Shown here piece after piece: positions 53,707-61,555 of a stretch of 64,000 nt of DNA. Source of the DNA: Verrucomicrobiota bacterium (lineage in GTDB: Bacteria > Verrucomicrobiota > Verrucomicrobiia > Opitutales > Opitutaceae). Location of the stretch: positions 1-64,000 of the forward strand of contig JAEYUW010000046.1 of the NCBI GenBank assembly GCA_023432225.1, in the 5' to 3' direction. A model generated the notes under the pieces. The model made no database searches and was not told where the DNA came from. It saw only the letters and a program-made list of their open reading frames with translations. Position numbers and translations under genes: made by a program. Numbering within the stretch: the first letter of the stretch is position 1; each line of letters opens with the position of its first letter.

Positions 53707-53794
53707 GTAGGGCTCGACCTCGTGTCGAGCCTCGCCTGCGAGCGCGGCGCGAGCCGACTTCACGATCGAGGCCTCACGCAAGGTGAGGCCCTAC
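53707..53794. repeat. Two-ended GTAGGG hairpin element, copy 2 (opposite orientation)
   Basis: Left end GTAGGGCTCGAC-CTCGT-GTCGAGCC, right end GGCCTCAC-GCAAG-GTGAGGCCCTAC. The order of stem types (CTCGAC first, CCTCAC second) is reversed relative to 17860-17947 and 62304-62355, meaning the same element in the other orientation. Total length is 88 bp, equal to copy 1. Confidence 0.82.
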
Positions 53795-53858
53795 AGGAGT
53801 AAAACGATTTCGGTGTCCACTTTCGGCGCCGCGCCGGTGGGTTGCCTCGCGTTTCCCG

Positions 53859-54215
53859 CTACAGCCCCTTCGCCGCGTCCGGATTCTTCAGCTGTTCCTT
53901 CCAACTGGCGATCTTCGCTTGGGCGCCGAAGTGCTCGGCCTTGGCCTTGTCGCCTTTTTCCATCCAGACGCGCGAGAGGGTCGTATTGATGAAGAGGTCG
54001 TCAGGCCGCAAACGGTGCGCTTGCTCAGCTGCGCGCAGGGCGTCGTCGAAGCGGCGCAAACTGAAATTGATTTCCGCGGCGGCGTGCCAGGCCGCGAACG
54101 AGTCGGGCGCGGCGGCGGTGGCGCGCGCGAGCTTGGCCAGCGCGGCATCATTGTCGCCCATCGTGTAGTCGAAGGTCGCGTCTTCGATCAGGTGTTGCAG
54201 TTCGTCGGCGGTCAC
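53859..54215 (-). CDS. TPR protein
   Basis: 118 aa from GTG 54215 (VTADELQHLIEDATFDY). Repeats: DNDAALAKLARATAAAPDSF, AAWHAAAEINFSLRRFDDAL, RAAEQAHRLRPDDLFINTTL and SRVWMEKGDKAKAEHFG make three tetratricopeptide repeats. A TTG 27 nt upstream lies in the neighbouring terminator, so GTG is favoured. Role unknown; a protein-interaction scaffold. Confidence 0.75.
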   Translation of the reverse strand: MTADELQHLIEDATFDYTMGDNDAALAKLARATAAAPDSFAAWHAAAEINFSLRRFDDALRAAEQAHRLRPDDLFINTTLSRVWMEKGDKAKAEHFGAQAKIASWKEQLKNPDAAKGL

Positions 54216-54240
54216 GCGCGGACGGTAACAAGGCGCGGGC

Positions 54241-54271
54241 AAAAAGAAAGGACGGCCTCGCGGCCGTCCTT
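54241..54271 (-). terminator. Intrinsic terminator of the yceI operon
   Basis: 10-bp perfect stem AAGGACGGCC / GGCCGTCCTT (54248-54257, 54262-54271) with a 4-nt loop, followed on the minus strand by TCTTTTT. It is 29 bp beyond the yceI stop codon. Confidence 0.85.
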
Positions 54272-54299
54272 CTTGCGTGGAGGGAAATCAGGCGGTCGA

Positions 54300-54920
54300 T
54301 CAGGCCTGCGGGGCGCTGCCGACGATGCCGAGGGAGAGCTTCACCTCGGGGTTCACCTTGTCTTCGTTCTTGCCCGGCTGGATGCCGTAGTCGCCGCGGT
54401 TGATGGTGAACTCGCCGCGGATGACGAGCAGGTCACCTTTGACCTCGGGCTTGCCGATGCGCTTGCCGAACGCGCCGGCCAGGTGGGTGATCTTCACCGG
54501 AACGGCGATGTCCTTGCTCACGCCCTTGAGCGTGAACTTGCCGTGCGCGGTGGCGGTGGTCTCGTTGCCCTTGGTGACGACGTTGTCGAGCTTGGTGACG
54601 TCGAACGAGATTTCCGGATTCGCGGCAGCGTCAATCCAGTTCGGGCTGAGCAGGTGCTCCGTCATCATTTTATTCGAGACGGTGAGCGAGGACGTAGCGA
54701 CGACGATCTTGCCCGTGGTGGCCGCGGGGGCCGCCGGATCGAAGCTGACGGTGCCGGATATGCCGCCGGCGGTGCCGGAGATCGGCTCAAGCAGCGAGTC
54801 GAGGTGGAATTGGACGGCGTTCACGCCCTTCGGATCCTTGAAATCGAAGGAAATCGGAGCCGCGGACAGCGCGGCGGCCGAGACGAGGGCGAGGAGGGAA
54901 GCGAACAGGGATTTCTTCAT
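54300..54920 (-). CDS. yceI: YceI-family periplasmic protein
   Basis: 206 aa with a signal peptide (MKKSLFASLLALVSAAALSA). The mature beta-barrel follows the YceI/lipocalin-like pattern: VNAVQFHLDSLLEPISGTAG, VATSSLTVSNKMMTEHLLSP, NPEISFDVTKLDNVVTKGNE and IRGEFTINRGDYGIQPG. These proteins bind isoprenoid-type lipids. The start ATG overlaps the stop of the upstream 86-codon gene (ATGA, 54917-54920), so they are translationally coupled. Confidence 0.9.
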   Translation of the reverse strand: MKKSLFASLLALVSAAALSAAPISFDFKDPKGVNAVQFHLDSLLEPISGTAGGISGTVSFDPAAPAATTGKIVVATSSLTVSNKMMTEHLLSPNWIDAAANPEISFDVTKLDNVVTKGNETTATAHGKFTLKGVSKDIAVPVKITHLAGAFGKRIGKPEVKGDLLVIRGEFTINRGDYGIQPGKNEDKVNPEVKLSLGIVGSAPQA

Positions 54921-55177
54921 GTGGTGGAGTTGGGTTTTTGACGGACGAAAAAAGATACGACCAAGAGGAGCGCCGAGATGCCGAGCCCACCGCCGAGGAA
55001 GTCGACGCCGGGCACGTAACGATCCTCGTAGGTGATGTGCTCGAGCCCGGTGATCTCGTCGACTTGCTTAACCGGCACGCGGTCCTGGCTCCAACCGCGG
55101 TACGCGCCCTTCGCGGCCCAGAACGAGACGGTGCCGAGGGCGAGGACGAGCGCGAGCAGGCGGATGGTTTTCTTCAT
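54917..55177 (-). CDS. Small two-helix membrane protein coupled to yceI
   Basis: 86 aa: TM1 near 5-22 (IRLLALVLALGTVSFWAA), a polar loop with WSQDRVPVKQVDEITGLEHI and TYEDRYVPGVDF, and TM2 near 60-78 (GGLGISALLLVVSFFVR). The loop would face the periplasm or cytoplasm. I do not recognise the family. The ATGA overlap with yceI and shared upstream palindromes suggest that the two act together. ATG 55177 is selected because upstream residues are Arg/Pro-rich. Confidence 0.75.
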   Translation of the reverse strand: MKKTIRLLALVLALGTVSFWAAKGAYRGWSQDRVPVKQVDEITGLEHITYEDRYVPGVDFLGGGLGISALLLVVSFFVRQKPNSTT

Positions 55178-55214
55178 GGCGTGGACGAGTGAGCGCCGGA
55201 AGAAGGGCGGCTTT

Positions 55215-55228
55215 GTTGCAAACGCAAC
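55215..55228. promoter_or_regulatory. Short palindrome upstream of the yceI operon
   Basis: GTTGC-AAAC-GCAAC, 5-bp arms and 4-bp spacer, 38 bp upstream of the first start codon of the operon. It may be an operator or part of the promoter; the adjacent plus-strand AATTTTT makes an AT-rich patch typical of a promoter here. Confidence 0.35.
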
Positions 55229-55330
55229 TAATTTTTCGCACGGCCTCTCGCAGACGATGATGTTGCTCGGTGGTGGTGCTGAGTTTCGTCGTGACCGTCG
55301 CGGTGCCGGCTGCGCGCGTGAGCCCGTAAA

Positions 55331-55392
55331 TGGCGTATTACGCCACAAGTCCCACCGGCCTGTTTTCAGAGGGAATATGGCGTAATACGCCA
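55331..55392. promoter_or_regulatory. Two perfect palindromes, candidate paired operators
   Basis: TGGCGTATTACGCCA at 55331-55345 and TGGCGTAATACGCCA at 55378-55392; 7-bp arms with a one-base centre, the second extended to 8-bp arms (ATGGCGTA A TACGCCAT). Centres are 47 bp apart. They lie between queA and the yceI operon, 154-215 bp upstream of the first operon start. The sequence is not one of the repeat families of this window. Confidence 0.6.
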
Positions 55393-55430
55393 TGTCTGGT
55401 GTGAACGGAGTATGAGGCGGCGCGGCGCGC

Positions 55431-56621
55431 CTAGAGGATCAGCATGGCGTCGCCGTAACTCAGGAAGCGATAGCCGCGCGCCGCGGCCTCGGAGTAGATT
55501 TCGCGGAACCACTCCACGCCGTCGCTGCTGCCGGGTGCCAGAAACGCGGCGACGAGGCAGAGCAGCGTGGAACGGGGCTGGTGGAAATTCGTGATCAATG
55601 CGTCGACTGCGGCGAACGTTGCGGGCGGATAGACGTAGATGTCGGCTTCGCCAAAGTAGTCGCGCCCGAGAGGCGCGGCGTGACGCCGGCGGAAGTCCTC
55701 GAGCGTGCGCAGCGAGGTGGTGCCGACGGCGATGCGGCGCGACGCGCTGGCGAGCTTAGGCGCGGACGGTGCGGCGGCGCGGGACGGGGTGAACAGTGCG
55801 GCCTGCGTCGCGACGGGCACTTCGTAGACTTCGCGGTGGATGACGTGCTCCTCGACGTTTTCGGCGGTGATCGGACGAAACGTGCCGAGTCCGACATGGA
55901 GCGTCACGTCCGCGAAGCGCACGTCGGCGCGCGCGAGTTCGTCGAGCAGTTGCGGCGTAAAGTGCAGGCCGGCGGTCGGCGCAGCGGCGGCGACTTGGTG
56001 TCCGCGATCGGCGTAGACGGTCTGGTAGCGTTCGCGGTCGACGGCTTTAGCGGAATCCTCCGTGCGTTCCGCGATGTAGGGCGGAAGCGGCATCTCACCG
56101 ATGCGGTTGGCGACGGCGAGAATGTCGGCGCCGCCGTCGCATGCGAATGCGACGCGGAAGAGTCCTTCGGCATTTTTCTCGCGGACAGTCGCCATGAATT
56201 GGCCGGCTAGGCCGAACGTCTCGCCGGGCGGGAGTTTGCGGCCGGGGCGCAGCAGGCACCACCATTCGCTCGATTGAGGATTGCGGATCGCGGACTGCGG
56301 ATTGGCTGAACCGGAGGAATGTGCGCTCTGGTCGTCGGCGTCGCCTGTCGCCACGCCGAATTCGACGGGGCGCAGCAGCAGGCACTCGACGGCGCCGCCG
56401 GTCGGGCGGCGGGCATGTAGACGCGCGGGGATGACGGCGGCGTTGTTGCGAAAGAGCGTGTCGCCGGCGCGCAGGTAGTCGCCGATCTCGCGAAAGTGCC
56501 GGTGCTCGATCCGCCGCTCGGCGCGGTGCACGACCAGCAGGCGCGAGGCGTCGCGTTGCGCGGCGGGCGTCTGTGCGATGAGGTGCTCGGGTAGCGGGTA
56601 GTCGAAGAGATCGGTTTTCAA
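55431..56621 (-). CDS. queA: S-adenosylmethionine:tRNA ribosyltransferase-isomerase
   Basis: Makes epoxyqueuosine in tRNA. 396 aa from TTG 56621, giving the family N-terminus KTDLFDYPLPEHLIAQTPA. Motifs: DASRLLVVHRAERRIEHRHF, GDTLFRNNAAVIPARLHARR, AAAPTAGLHFTPQLLDEL, LHVGLGTFRPITAENVEEH, IAVGTTSLRTLEDF and ITNFHQPRSTLLCLVAAF. It is about 40 residues longer than most QueA. A short-word repeat is translated in frame near residues 100-118 (GSANPQSAIRNPQSSEWW). ATG-starting forms upstream extend into the divergent gene and are unlikely. Confidence 0.92.
   Translation of the reverse strand: MKTDLFDYPLPEHLIAQTPAAQRDASRLLVVHRAERRIEHRHFREIGDYLRAGDTLFRNNAAVIPARLHARRPTGGAVECLLLRPVEFGVATGDADDQSAHSSGSANPQSAIRNPQSSEWWCLLRPGRKLPPGETFGLAGQFMATVREKNAEGLFRVAFACDGGADILAVANRIGEMPLPPYIAERTEDSAKAVDRERYQTVYADRGHQVAAAAPTAGLHFTPQLLDELARADVRFADVTLHVGLGTFRPITAENVEEHVIHREVYEVPVATQAALFTPSRAAAPSAPKLASASRRIAVGTTSLRTLEDFRRRHAAPLGRDYFGEADIYVYPPATFAAVDALITNFHQPRSTLLCLVAAFLAPGSSDGVEWFREIYSEAAARGYRFLSYGDAMLIL
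56274..56305. repeat. GCGGATTG short-word repeat inside queA
   Basis: GAGGATTGCGGATCGCGG followed by ACTGCGGATTGGC repeats a roughly 8-bp GCGGATTG word. It is inserted in frame in queA and encodes Asn-Pro-Gln-Ser type residues. Related in style to the intergenic short-word repeats. Confidence 0.7.
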
Positions 56622-56657
56622 GCGGGCGAGGACGCGGTTGTTTCCCGGCTGGAGTCG

Positions 56658-57620
56658 ATGGTCAAGAGCTGGCAACGGTGTTCGATGGCCGCTGTCCCGC
56701 CAACTTGGAAAACGCCCGCGTTGTGGATCGCCGCGTGTGCCTGCGCGCTGCCGTGGGTCACGCCGCCGGTGGCGTTATTTGCCGGGTTGGTTTTTGCGGT
56801 TTTCGTGGGCAACACCGACGCGAAACGGGCGGCGAAGGTGCAGAAATATCTGCTGCAAGGGTCGGTCGTCGGACTCGGCTTCGGCATCCAGTTCAGCGCC
56901 GTCGTGAAAGCGGGCTCGACTGGCGTCGTCACGACTGCGCTCACGCTGGCGGCGACGATGGGGCTCGGGTTTCTGTTGGCGCGGTGGTTTGCCGTCGAAC
57001 GCGTCACCGGACATTTGGTTTCGACGGGCACGGCAATCTGCGGTGGCAGTGCGATCGCGGCGATGGGGCCGGTGCTCGGCGCGGAAGCGGGCGTGATGTC
57101 CGTGGCGCTGGGCTGCGTGTTCGTGCTGAATGCGGTGGCGCTTTTTGCTTTCCCGGCGGTTGGCCATGCGGTCGGGCTGACGCCGGAGCAATTCGGCTAT
57201 TGGTCCGCGATCGCGATTCACGACACGAGTTCGGTCGTCGGCGCGGCGGCGAAATACTCCGCGGCCTCGCTGGCCATCGCGGTGCCGGTGAAATTGGCGC
57301 GCGCGCTGTGGATTCTACCGATGGTGGCGGTCGCCGCGTGGTTCGAGAAGCAGCGGGGCGCTAAAGCCGTGATTCCGTGGTTCGTCCTCTTCTTTATAGC
57401 GGCCTCGGCGCTCGCTTCTGCTTTTCCGGCCGGGGTTCAAGTGTATCAATTCTGGGTCAGTGCGGCGAAGGCAGGACTGGCCGTCACGCTGTTTTTGATC
57501 GGCGCTTCGCTCTCGCGAGACAACCTGCGCTCGGTCGGCTGGCGGCCGTTTGCCATGGGAATCACTCTGTGGCTGGCAGTTAGCGTGATTTCGCTGTTCG
57601 TGATTCGCCGCGTGGTGTGA
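56658..57620 (+). CDS. YeiH-family putative sulfate exporter
   Basis: 320 aa with about 9-10 hydrophobic segments. YeiH signature regions: FAGLVFAVFVGN, LLQGSVVGLGFGIQFSAVVK, HLVSTGTAICGGSAIAAMGP, AIAIHDTSSVVGAAAKYSAA, and LFLIGASLSRDNLRSVGWRP. The PSE family to which it belongs is proposed to export sulfate or related anions. ATG 56658 or ATG 56685 could start it. Divergent from queA with 36 bp between starts. Confidence 0.88.
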   Translation: MVKSWQRCSMAAVPPTWKTPALWIAACACALPWVTPPVALFAGLVFAVFVGNTDAKRAAKVQKYLLQGSVVGLGFGIQFSAVVKAGSTGVVTTALTLAATMGLGFLLARWFAVERVTGHLVSTGTAICGGSAIAAMGPVLGAEAGVMSVALGCVFVLNAVALFAFPAVGHAVGLTPEQFGYWSAIAIHDTSSVVGAAAKYSAASLAIAVPVKLARALWILPMVAVAAWFEKQRGAKAVIPWFVLFFIAASALASAFPAGVQVYQFWVSAAKAGLAVTLFLIGASLSRDNLRSVGWRPFAMGITLWLAVSVISLFVIRRVV

Positions 57621-57645
57621 GTGCTGTCATAAAGAAACAGCGCCG

Positions 57646-57675
57646 TTGACCGATTCTCCTCTGGCGCGCAGAAAT
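57646..57675 (+). promoter_or_regulatory. Possible promoter of the ilv operon
   Basis: TTGACC at 57646-57651 matches a -35 box; 17-18 bp downstream is CAGAAAT at 57669-57675, a poor -10. It lies between the YeiH gene and the leader peptide, the right place for an attenuated operon. Weak evidence. Confidence 0.35.
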
Positions 57676-57694
57676 TCGCCCGTCTCTTTTTCGA

Positions 57695-57796
57695 ATGACG
57701 TCGAGCCTCAAGGTCTCCCTTCACCTCTTCACCGCTCTTATTATTGCGGTCGTCATTCTGCTTACCCCCTCCAACGGGCGGCTTTCGCACAACTAA
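57695..57796 (+). CDS. ilvL: ilv operon leader peptide
   Basis: A 33-codon ORF (ATG 57695 to TAA 57796) with the peptide MTSSLKVSLHLFTALIIAVV then ILLTPSNGRLSHN. Nine consecutive codons give L-I-I-A-V-V-I-L-L, so eight of nine are the branched-chain residues whose synthesis genes follow. It ends 27 nt before a terminator hairpin. There is no clear Shine-Dalgarno. It is expected to make the ribosome stall when Leu, Ile or Val are scarce, and the peptide itself is probably without function. See the attenuator entries. Confidence 0.85.
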   Translation: MTSSLKVSLHLFTALIIAVVILLTPSNGRLSHN

Positions 57797-57833
57797 AGAG
57801 AGATAAATCTCCCAAGTTTCGAAAAGGCCGCCC
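57776..57833 (+). promoter_or_regulatory. Antiterminator pairing of the ilv attenuator
   Basis: GGGCGGCTTT at 57776-57785 (codons 28-31 of the leader) pairs with AAGGCCGCCC at 57824-57833, the 5' arm of the terminator, over ten base pairs with one G-U. A ribosome stalled on the preceding Ile/Val/Leu codons (57737-57763) would leave this segment free and block terminator formation. Confidence 0.75.
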
Positions 57834-57856
57834 AACCCGGGTGGCCTTTCTTTTTT
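57823..57856 (+). terminator. Attenuator terminator upstream of ilvD
   Basis: 11-bp stem AAAGGCCGCCC / GGGTGGCCTTT (57823-57833, 57839-57849; one G-U pair) with an AACCC loop, followed by CTTTTTT. It is located 61 bp before the ilvD start and after the leader peptide. Confidence 0.88.
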
Positions 57857-57916
57857 CCGAATGAAAACCCTGCTGAATCTCCACCTCAACCGCCTCGCCA
57901 CGGGGGCCGCACGCGC

Positions 57917-59590
57917 ATGAGCGAAGATCTCCGTAAAAACTCCCGTGCGATCACCGAGGGCGTGAGCCGCGCGCCCGCTCGCGCCATGCTCAAGGCGGTC
58001 GGCTTCACCGACGAAGACCTCAAGAAGCCGCTCATCGGCATCGCGAACACCTGGACCGAAATTGGTCCATGCAACTACCACCTGCGCGAACTCGCCGAGG
58101 CGGTGAAGGCGGGCGTGCGCGCCGCGGGCGGCACGCCGATGGAGTTCAACACCGTTTCCATCTCGGATGGCATCACGATGGGCACCGAGGGCATGAAGAC
58201 CTCGCTCATCTCGCGCGAAGTCATTGCCGACTCGATCGAGCTCGTCGCGCGCGGCAATTACCTCGACGGTCTCGTCTGCCTCTCGGGCTGCGACAAGACC
58301 AACCCGGGCGTCATGATGGCGCTCGCCCGCCTCAACATCCCCGGCCTCGCGCTCTACGGTGGCTCGATCAATCACGGCGAGCACCACGGCAAGGCGCTGA
58401 CGGTGCAGGACGTGTTCGAAGCCGTCGGTGCGTTCAACGCCGGTAAGATCGACGAAAAGGAATTCAACTGCGTCGAGAACGCCGCGTGCCCGACCGCCGG
58501 CTCGTGCGGTGGCCAGTTTACGGCGAACACGATGGCGACTGTCATGGAAGCCATCGGCATCTCGCCTGCGGGCCTGAACGGCATTCCCGCGGTCGACCCG
58601 AAGAAAATCGAAGCGGCGCGCCGCTGCGGTGAGATCGCGGTCGATCTCGTGCGGCGTGACCTGCGTCCGGCGCAGATTTTCATCCGCCCGGCGTTCGAAA
58701 ACGCCATCCGCTCCGTTGCGGCCTCGGGCGGTTCGACCAATGCCGTGTTGCACCTTACCGCGCTCGCCCACGAAGTCGGCGTGCCGCTCTCGCTCGAGGA
58801 TTTCGATCGTTTGAGCGATCAGACGCCGACGATCGCCACGCTGAAGCCCGGCGGCCTCTACACCGCGACCGAGATGCACGCCGCCGGCGGCATCACGCTG
58901 CTCCTGCGCCGTCTGCTCGAAGGCGGCCTGCTCACGGGCGGTTGCCCGACGGTCACTGGTCGCTCGCTCGCCGAGGAAGTGAAGAACGCACCCGAGGCGC
59001 CGGGCCAGTTGGTCATCCGTCCCGTCGCCAAAGCTTTCAAGCCGCACGGCGGCCTCGTCATCCTCCGCGGCAATCTCGCCGAGGAAGGCTGCGTCCTCAA
59101 AGTCGCCGGCAGCAGCGTGCAAAAGCACCGCGGTCCGGCGCGCGTGTTCAACTGCGAGGAGGACGCGATGGCCGCGGCCACCGCGCAGAAGATCAAGGCG
59201 GGCGATGTCGTCGTCATCCGCTACGAAGGGCCGAAGGGCGGCCCTGGCATGCGCGAGATGCTCGGCGTCACCGCCGCGCTCGCGGGCGCCGGTCTCGCCG
59301 ACTCGGTGGCGTTGCTCACCGACGGTCGCTTCTCCGGCGCGACGCGCGGCATGTCGATCGGCCACGTCGCACCCGAGGCGTTCGTGGGCGGCGCGATCGC
59401 GTTCGTGCGCGAAGGCGACATCGTCGAAATCGACGTCGCCGCGCGCAAGTTGCACGTCGAGGTGAGCGCGGAGGAATTCTCCACCCGCCGCCAAGGCTGG
59501 ACGCCGCCCGCTCCGCGCTACACGCGCGGCGTCATGGCGAAATACGCCAACACCGTCTCCTCCGCCGCGCAGGGCGCGGTGACTTCCTGA
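57917..59590 (+). CDS. ilvD: Dihydroxy-acid dehydratase
   Basis: 557 aa; converts dihydroxy-acids to 2-oxoacids in valine and isoleucine synthesis. Iron-sulfur Cys residues lie in CLSGCDKTNPGVMMALARLN and NAACPTAGSCGGQFTANTMA; the terminal region has LLTDGRFSGATRGMSIGHVA. Length is normal. ATG 57917 is close after the attenuator terminator; first structural gene of the operon with ilvB, ilvN and ilvC. Confidence 0.96.
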   Translation: MSEDLRKNSRAITEGVSRAPARAMLKAVGFTDEDLKKPLIGIANTWTEIGPCNYHLRELAEAVKAGVRAAGGTPMEFNTVSISDGITMGTEGMKTSLISREVIADSIELVARGNYLDGLVCLSGCDKTNPGVMMALARLNIPGLALYGGSINHGEHHGKALTVQDVFEAVGAFNAGKIDEKEFNCVENAACPTAGSCGGQFTANTMATVMEAIGISPAGLNGIPAVDPKKIEAARRCGEIAVDLVRRDLRPAQIFIRPAFENAIRSVAASGGSTNAVLHLTALAHEVGVPLSLEDFDRLSDQTPTIATLKPGGLYTATEMHAAGGITLLLRRLLEGGLLTGGCPTVTGRSLAEEVKNAPEAPGQLVIRPVAKAFKPHGGLVILRGNLAEEGCVLKVAGSSVQKHRGPARVFNCEEDAMAAATAQKIKAGDVVVIRYEGPKGGPGMREMLGVTAALAGAGLADSVALLTDGRFSGATRGMSIGHVAPEAFVGGAIAFVREGDIVEIDVAARKLHVEVSAEEFSTRRQGWTPPAPRYTRGVMAKYANTVSSAAQGAVTS

Positions 59591-59623
59591 GTTTTCCTCC
59601 CAACCCCAAAAATTCTTTCACGC

Positions 59624-61537
59624 ATGAAACTCACTGGCGCAGAAATCATCTGGGAATGCCTCCTCCGCGAAGGCGTGGATGTGGTGTTCGGTTACCCGGG
59701 CGGCGCGATCCTGCCGACCTACGACGCGATGACGAAGTATCCGCAGATTCATCACGTCCTCACGCGCCACGAACAGGGCGCCACGCACATGGCTGACGGC
59801 TATGCGCGCGCCAGCGGCAAAGTCGGCGTCGCCATCGCGACGTCGGGCCCCGGCGCCACGAACATGGTCACCGGCATCGCCACCGCGATGATGGACTCGT
59901 CCCCGATCGTGTGCATCACGGGTCAGGTCGGTTCGCGCGCGCTCGGCACCGATGCGTTCCAGGAGACCGACGTCACCGGCGTCACGCTCCCGGTCACGAA
60001 GCACAATTACCTCGTCACGAAAACGGCCGACATCGCGCGCGTCATCCGCGAGGCGTTCTACATCGCGAAGAGCGGTCGTCCGGGCCCGGTGCTCGTCGAC
60101 ATCACGAAGGACGCGCAGCAACTCACCGCTGAGTTCGACTGGGATGGGGTGCCGCCGAAGCTCCCGGGCTATCGCCCGAGTCTCCGCGCGTTGCCGAGCG
60201 AATACGAGCGCGCGCTCGAGTTGATCAACTCCGCGAAGCGCCCCGTGATTCTCGCCGGTCAGGGCATCAAGCTCTCCGGCGCCACCGCGCAAGTGCTCGA
60301 GCTCGCCGACACCGCGCGCATCCCGATCGCCGTCACGCTGCTCGGCCTCGGCGTCATCCCGGCGTCGTCGCAATACAATCTTGGCATGATGGGCATGCAC
60401 GGCGAGGCGTGGGTCAACCAGGCCATTCAGCAAGCCGACTTGCTGATCGCGCTCGGCATGCGGTTCGACGACCGCGTCACGGGCAACCTCAAGACCTACG
60501 CACCGCACGCGAAGAAGATCCACGTCGAGATCGATCCGTCCGAGGTGAACAAGAACGTTCACGTCGACGTGCCGCTCATCGGCGACCTCCGCGAAGTGCT
60601 CGAGGAATTGCTCCCGAAGGTCCGCACGTCGGACCGCGGCGAGTGGTGGAGCAAGATCGCCGAGATGAAGGGCGACTCAGCCGTGCGCGACATCCAGGCC
60701 TTGCCCGACAACGGCCACCTCTACGCCGCGCACGTGATCAACGATCTCTGGCGCGCCACGAAAGACCGCGAGACAATCGTCGTCACCGACGTCGGCCAGC
60801 ACCAGATGTGGGAAGCGCAGTATTATCGCCACGAGAAGCCTCGCTCGCTCATCACCTCCGGCGGCCTCGGCACGATGGGTTTCGCGCTTCCCGCGGCCAT
60901 CGGCGCCAAGTTCGCCTGCCCGGAAAAGGACGTATGGGTGGTCGTCGGCGACGGCGGCTTCCAGATGACTTCGTGCGAACTGGCCACGGCCGAGCAGGAG
61001 GGCATCAAGGTCAACGTCGCGATCATCAACAACGCGTTCCTCGGCATGGTGCGCCAGTGGCAGGAATTTTTCTACGACAAGCGCTACGCCGCCACGCCGA
61101 TGACGGGCCCGGATTTCGTCAAACTCGCCGAAGCCTACCGCCTCAACGGTCTGCGCTGCGACAAGCGCGCCGAGGTAAACGCCACCGTGAAAGCCACGCT
61201 CGCCGACAAGCGCACAACGGTGGTCGATTTCGTGGTCGAGCAGGAGGACGCCGTGTTCCCCATGGTTCCCGCCGGCGCCGACCTCGACGCGATGATCCGC
61301 CGTCCGAAGCGCGACGTCCTCGTCGAAACCGGCGCGGACAAGGAGTGGCAGATGCCCAACGGCGAAACCGCCGCCGTCTCCGAACTCACGCTTACGGGCG
61401 GCGAGTCGCGCGCAGCCACCGTGCCGGCCGCCCAGCGCAAGCAAGCGCCGTCATTGAAGAAAAAATCCGCCGCGCCGGCCAAGAAATCGAGCCGCACCGT
61501 TGCGACGAAAACCGCCAAGTCCGGCAAGCGCCGCTAA
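59624..61537 (+). CDS. ilvB: Acetolactate synthase large subunit
   Basis: 637 aa ThDP/FAD enzyme joining two pyruvates, or pyruvate and 2-oxobutyrate. The catalytic Glu is in LTRHEQGATHMADGYARASG, followed by VGVAIATSGPGATNMVTGIA; the ThDP-binding motif is VVVGDGGFQMTSCELATAEQ then NNAFLGMVRQWQEFFY. Residues 1-590 match the usual family size. The last 40-45 residues are a Lys/Ala/Ser-rich basic tail (KKKSAAPAKKSSRT and KTAKSGKRR), which is not part of the known enzyme. It sits 33 bp after ilvD. Confidence 0.96.
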   Translation: MKLTGAEIIWECLLREGVDVVFGYPGGAILPTYDAMTKYPQIHHVLTRHEQGATHMADGYARASGKVGVAIATSGPGATNMVTGIATAMMDSSPIVCITGQVGSRALGTDAFQETDVTGVTLPVTKHNYLVTKTADIARVIREAFYIAKSGRPGPVLVDITKDAQQLTAEFDWDGVPPKLPGYRPSLRALPSEYERALELINSAKRPVILAGQGIKLSGATAQVLELADTARIPIAVTLLGLGVIPASSQYNLGMMGMHGEAWVNQAIQQADLLIALGMRFDDRVTGNLKTYAPHAKKIHVEIDPSEVNKNVHVDVPLIGDLREVLEELLPKVRTSDRGEWWSKIAEMKGDSAVRDIQALPDNGHLYAAHVINDLWRATKDRETIVVTDVGQHQMWEAQYYRHEKPRSLITSGGLGTMGFALPAAIGAKFACPEKDVWVVVGDGGFQMTSCELATAEQEGIKVNVAIINNAFLGMVRQWQEFFYDKRYAATPMTGPDFVKLAEAYRLNGLRCDKRAEVNATVKATLADKRTTVVDFVVEQEDAVFPMVPAGADLDAMIRRPKRDVLVETGADKEWQMPNGETAAVSELTLTGGESRAATVPAAQRKQAPSLKKKSAAPAKKSSRTVATKTAKSGKRR

Positions 61538-61555
61538 CCTGAGGAGAACTCCACC

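Noticed and set aside
53536..53781. 81-codon minus-strand ORF after the flotillin gene
   Set aside because: It spans the terminator and the GTAGGG hairpin element; composition follows the repeat.
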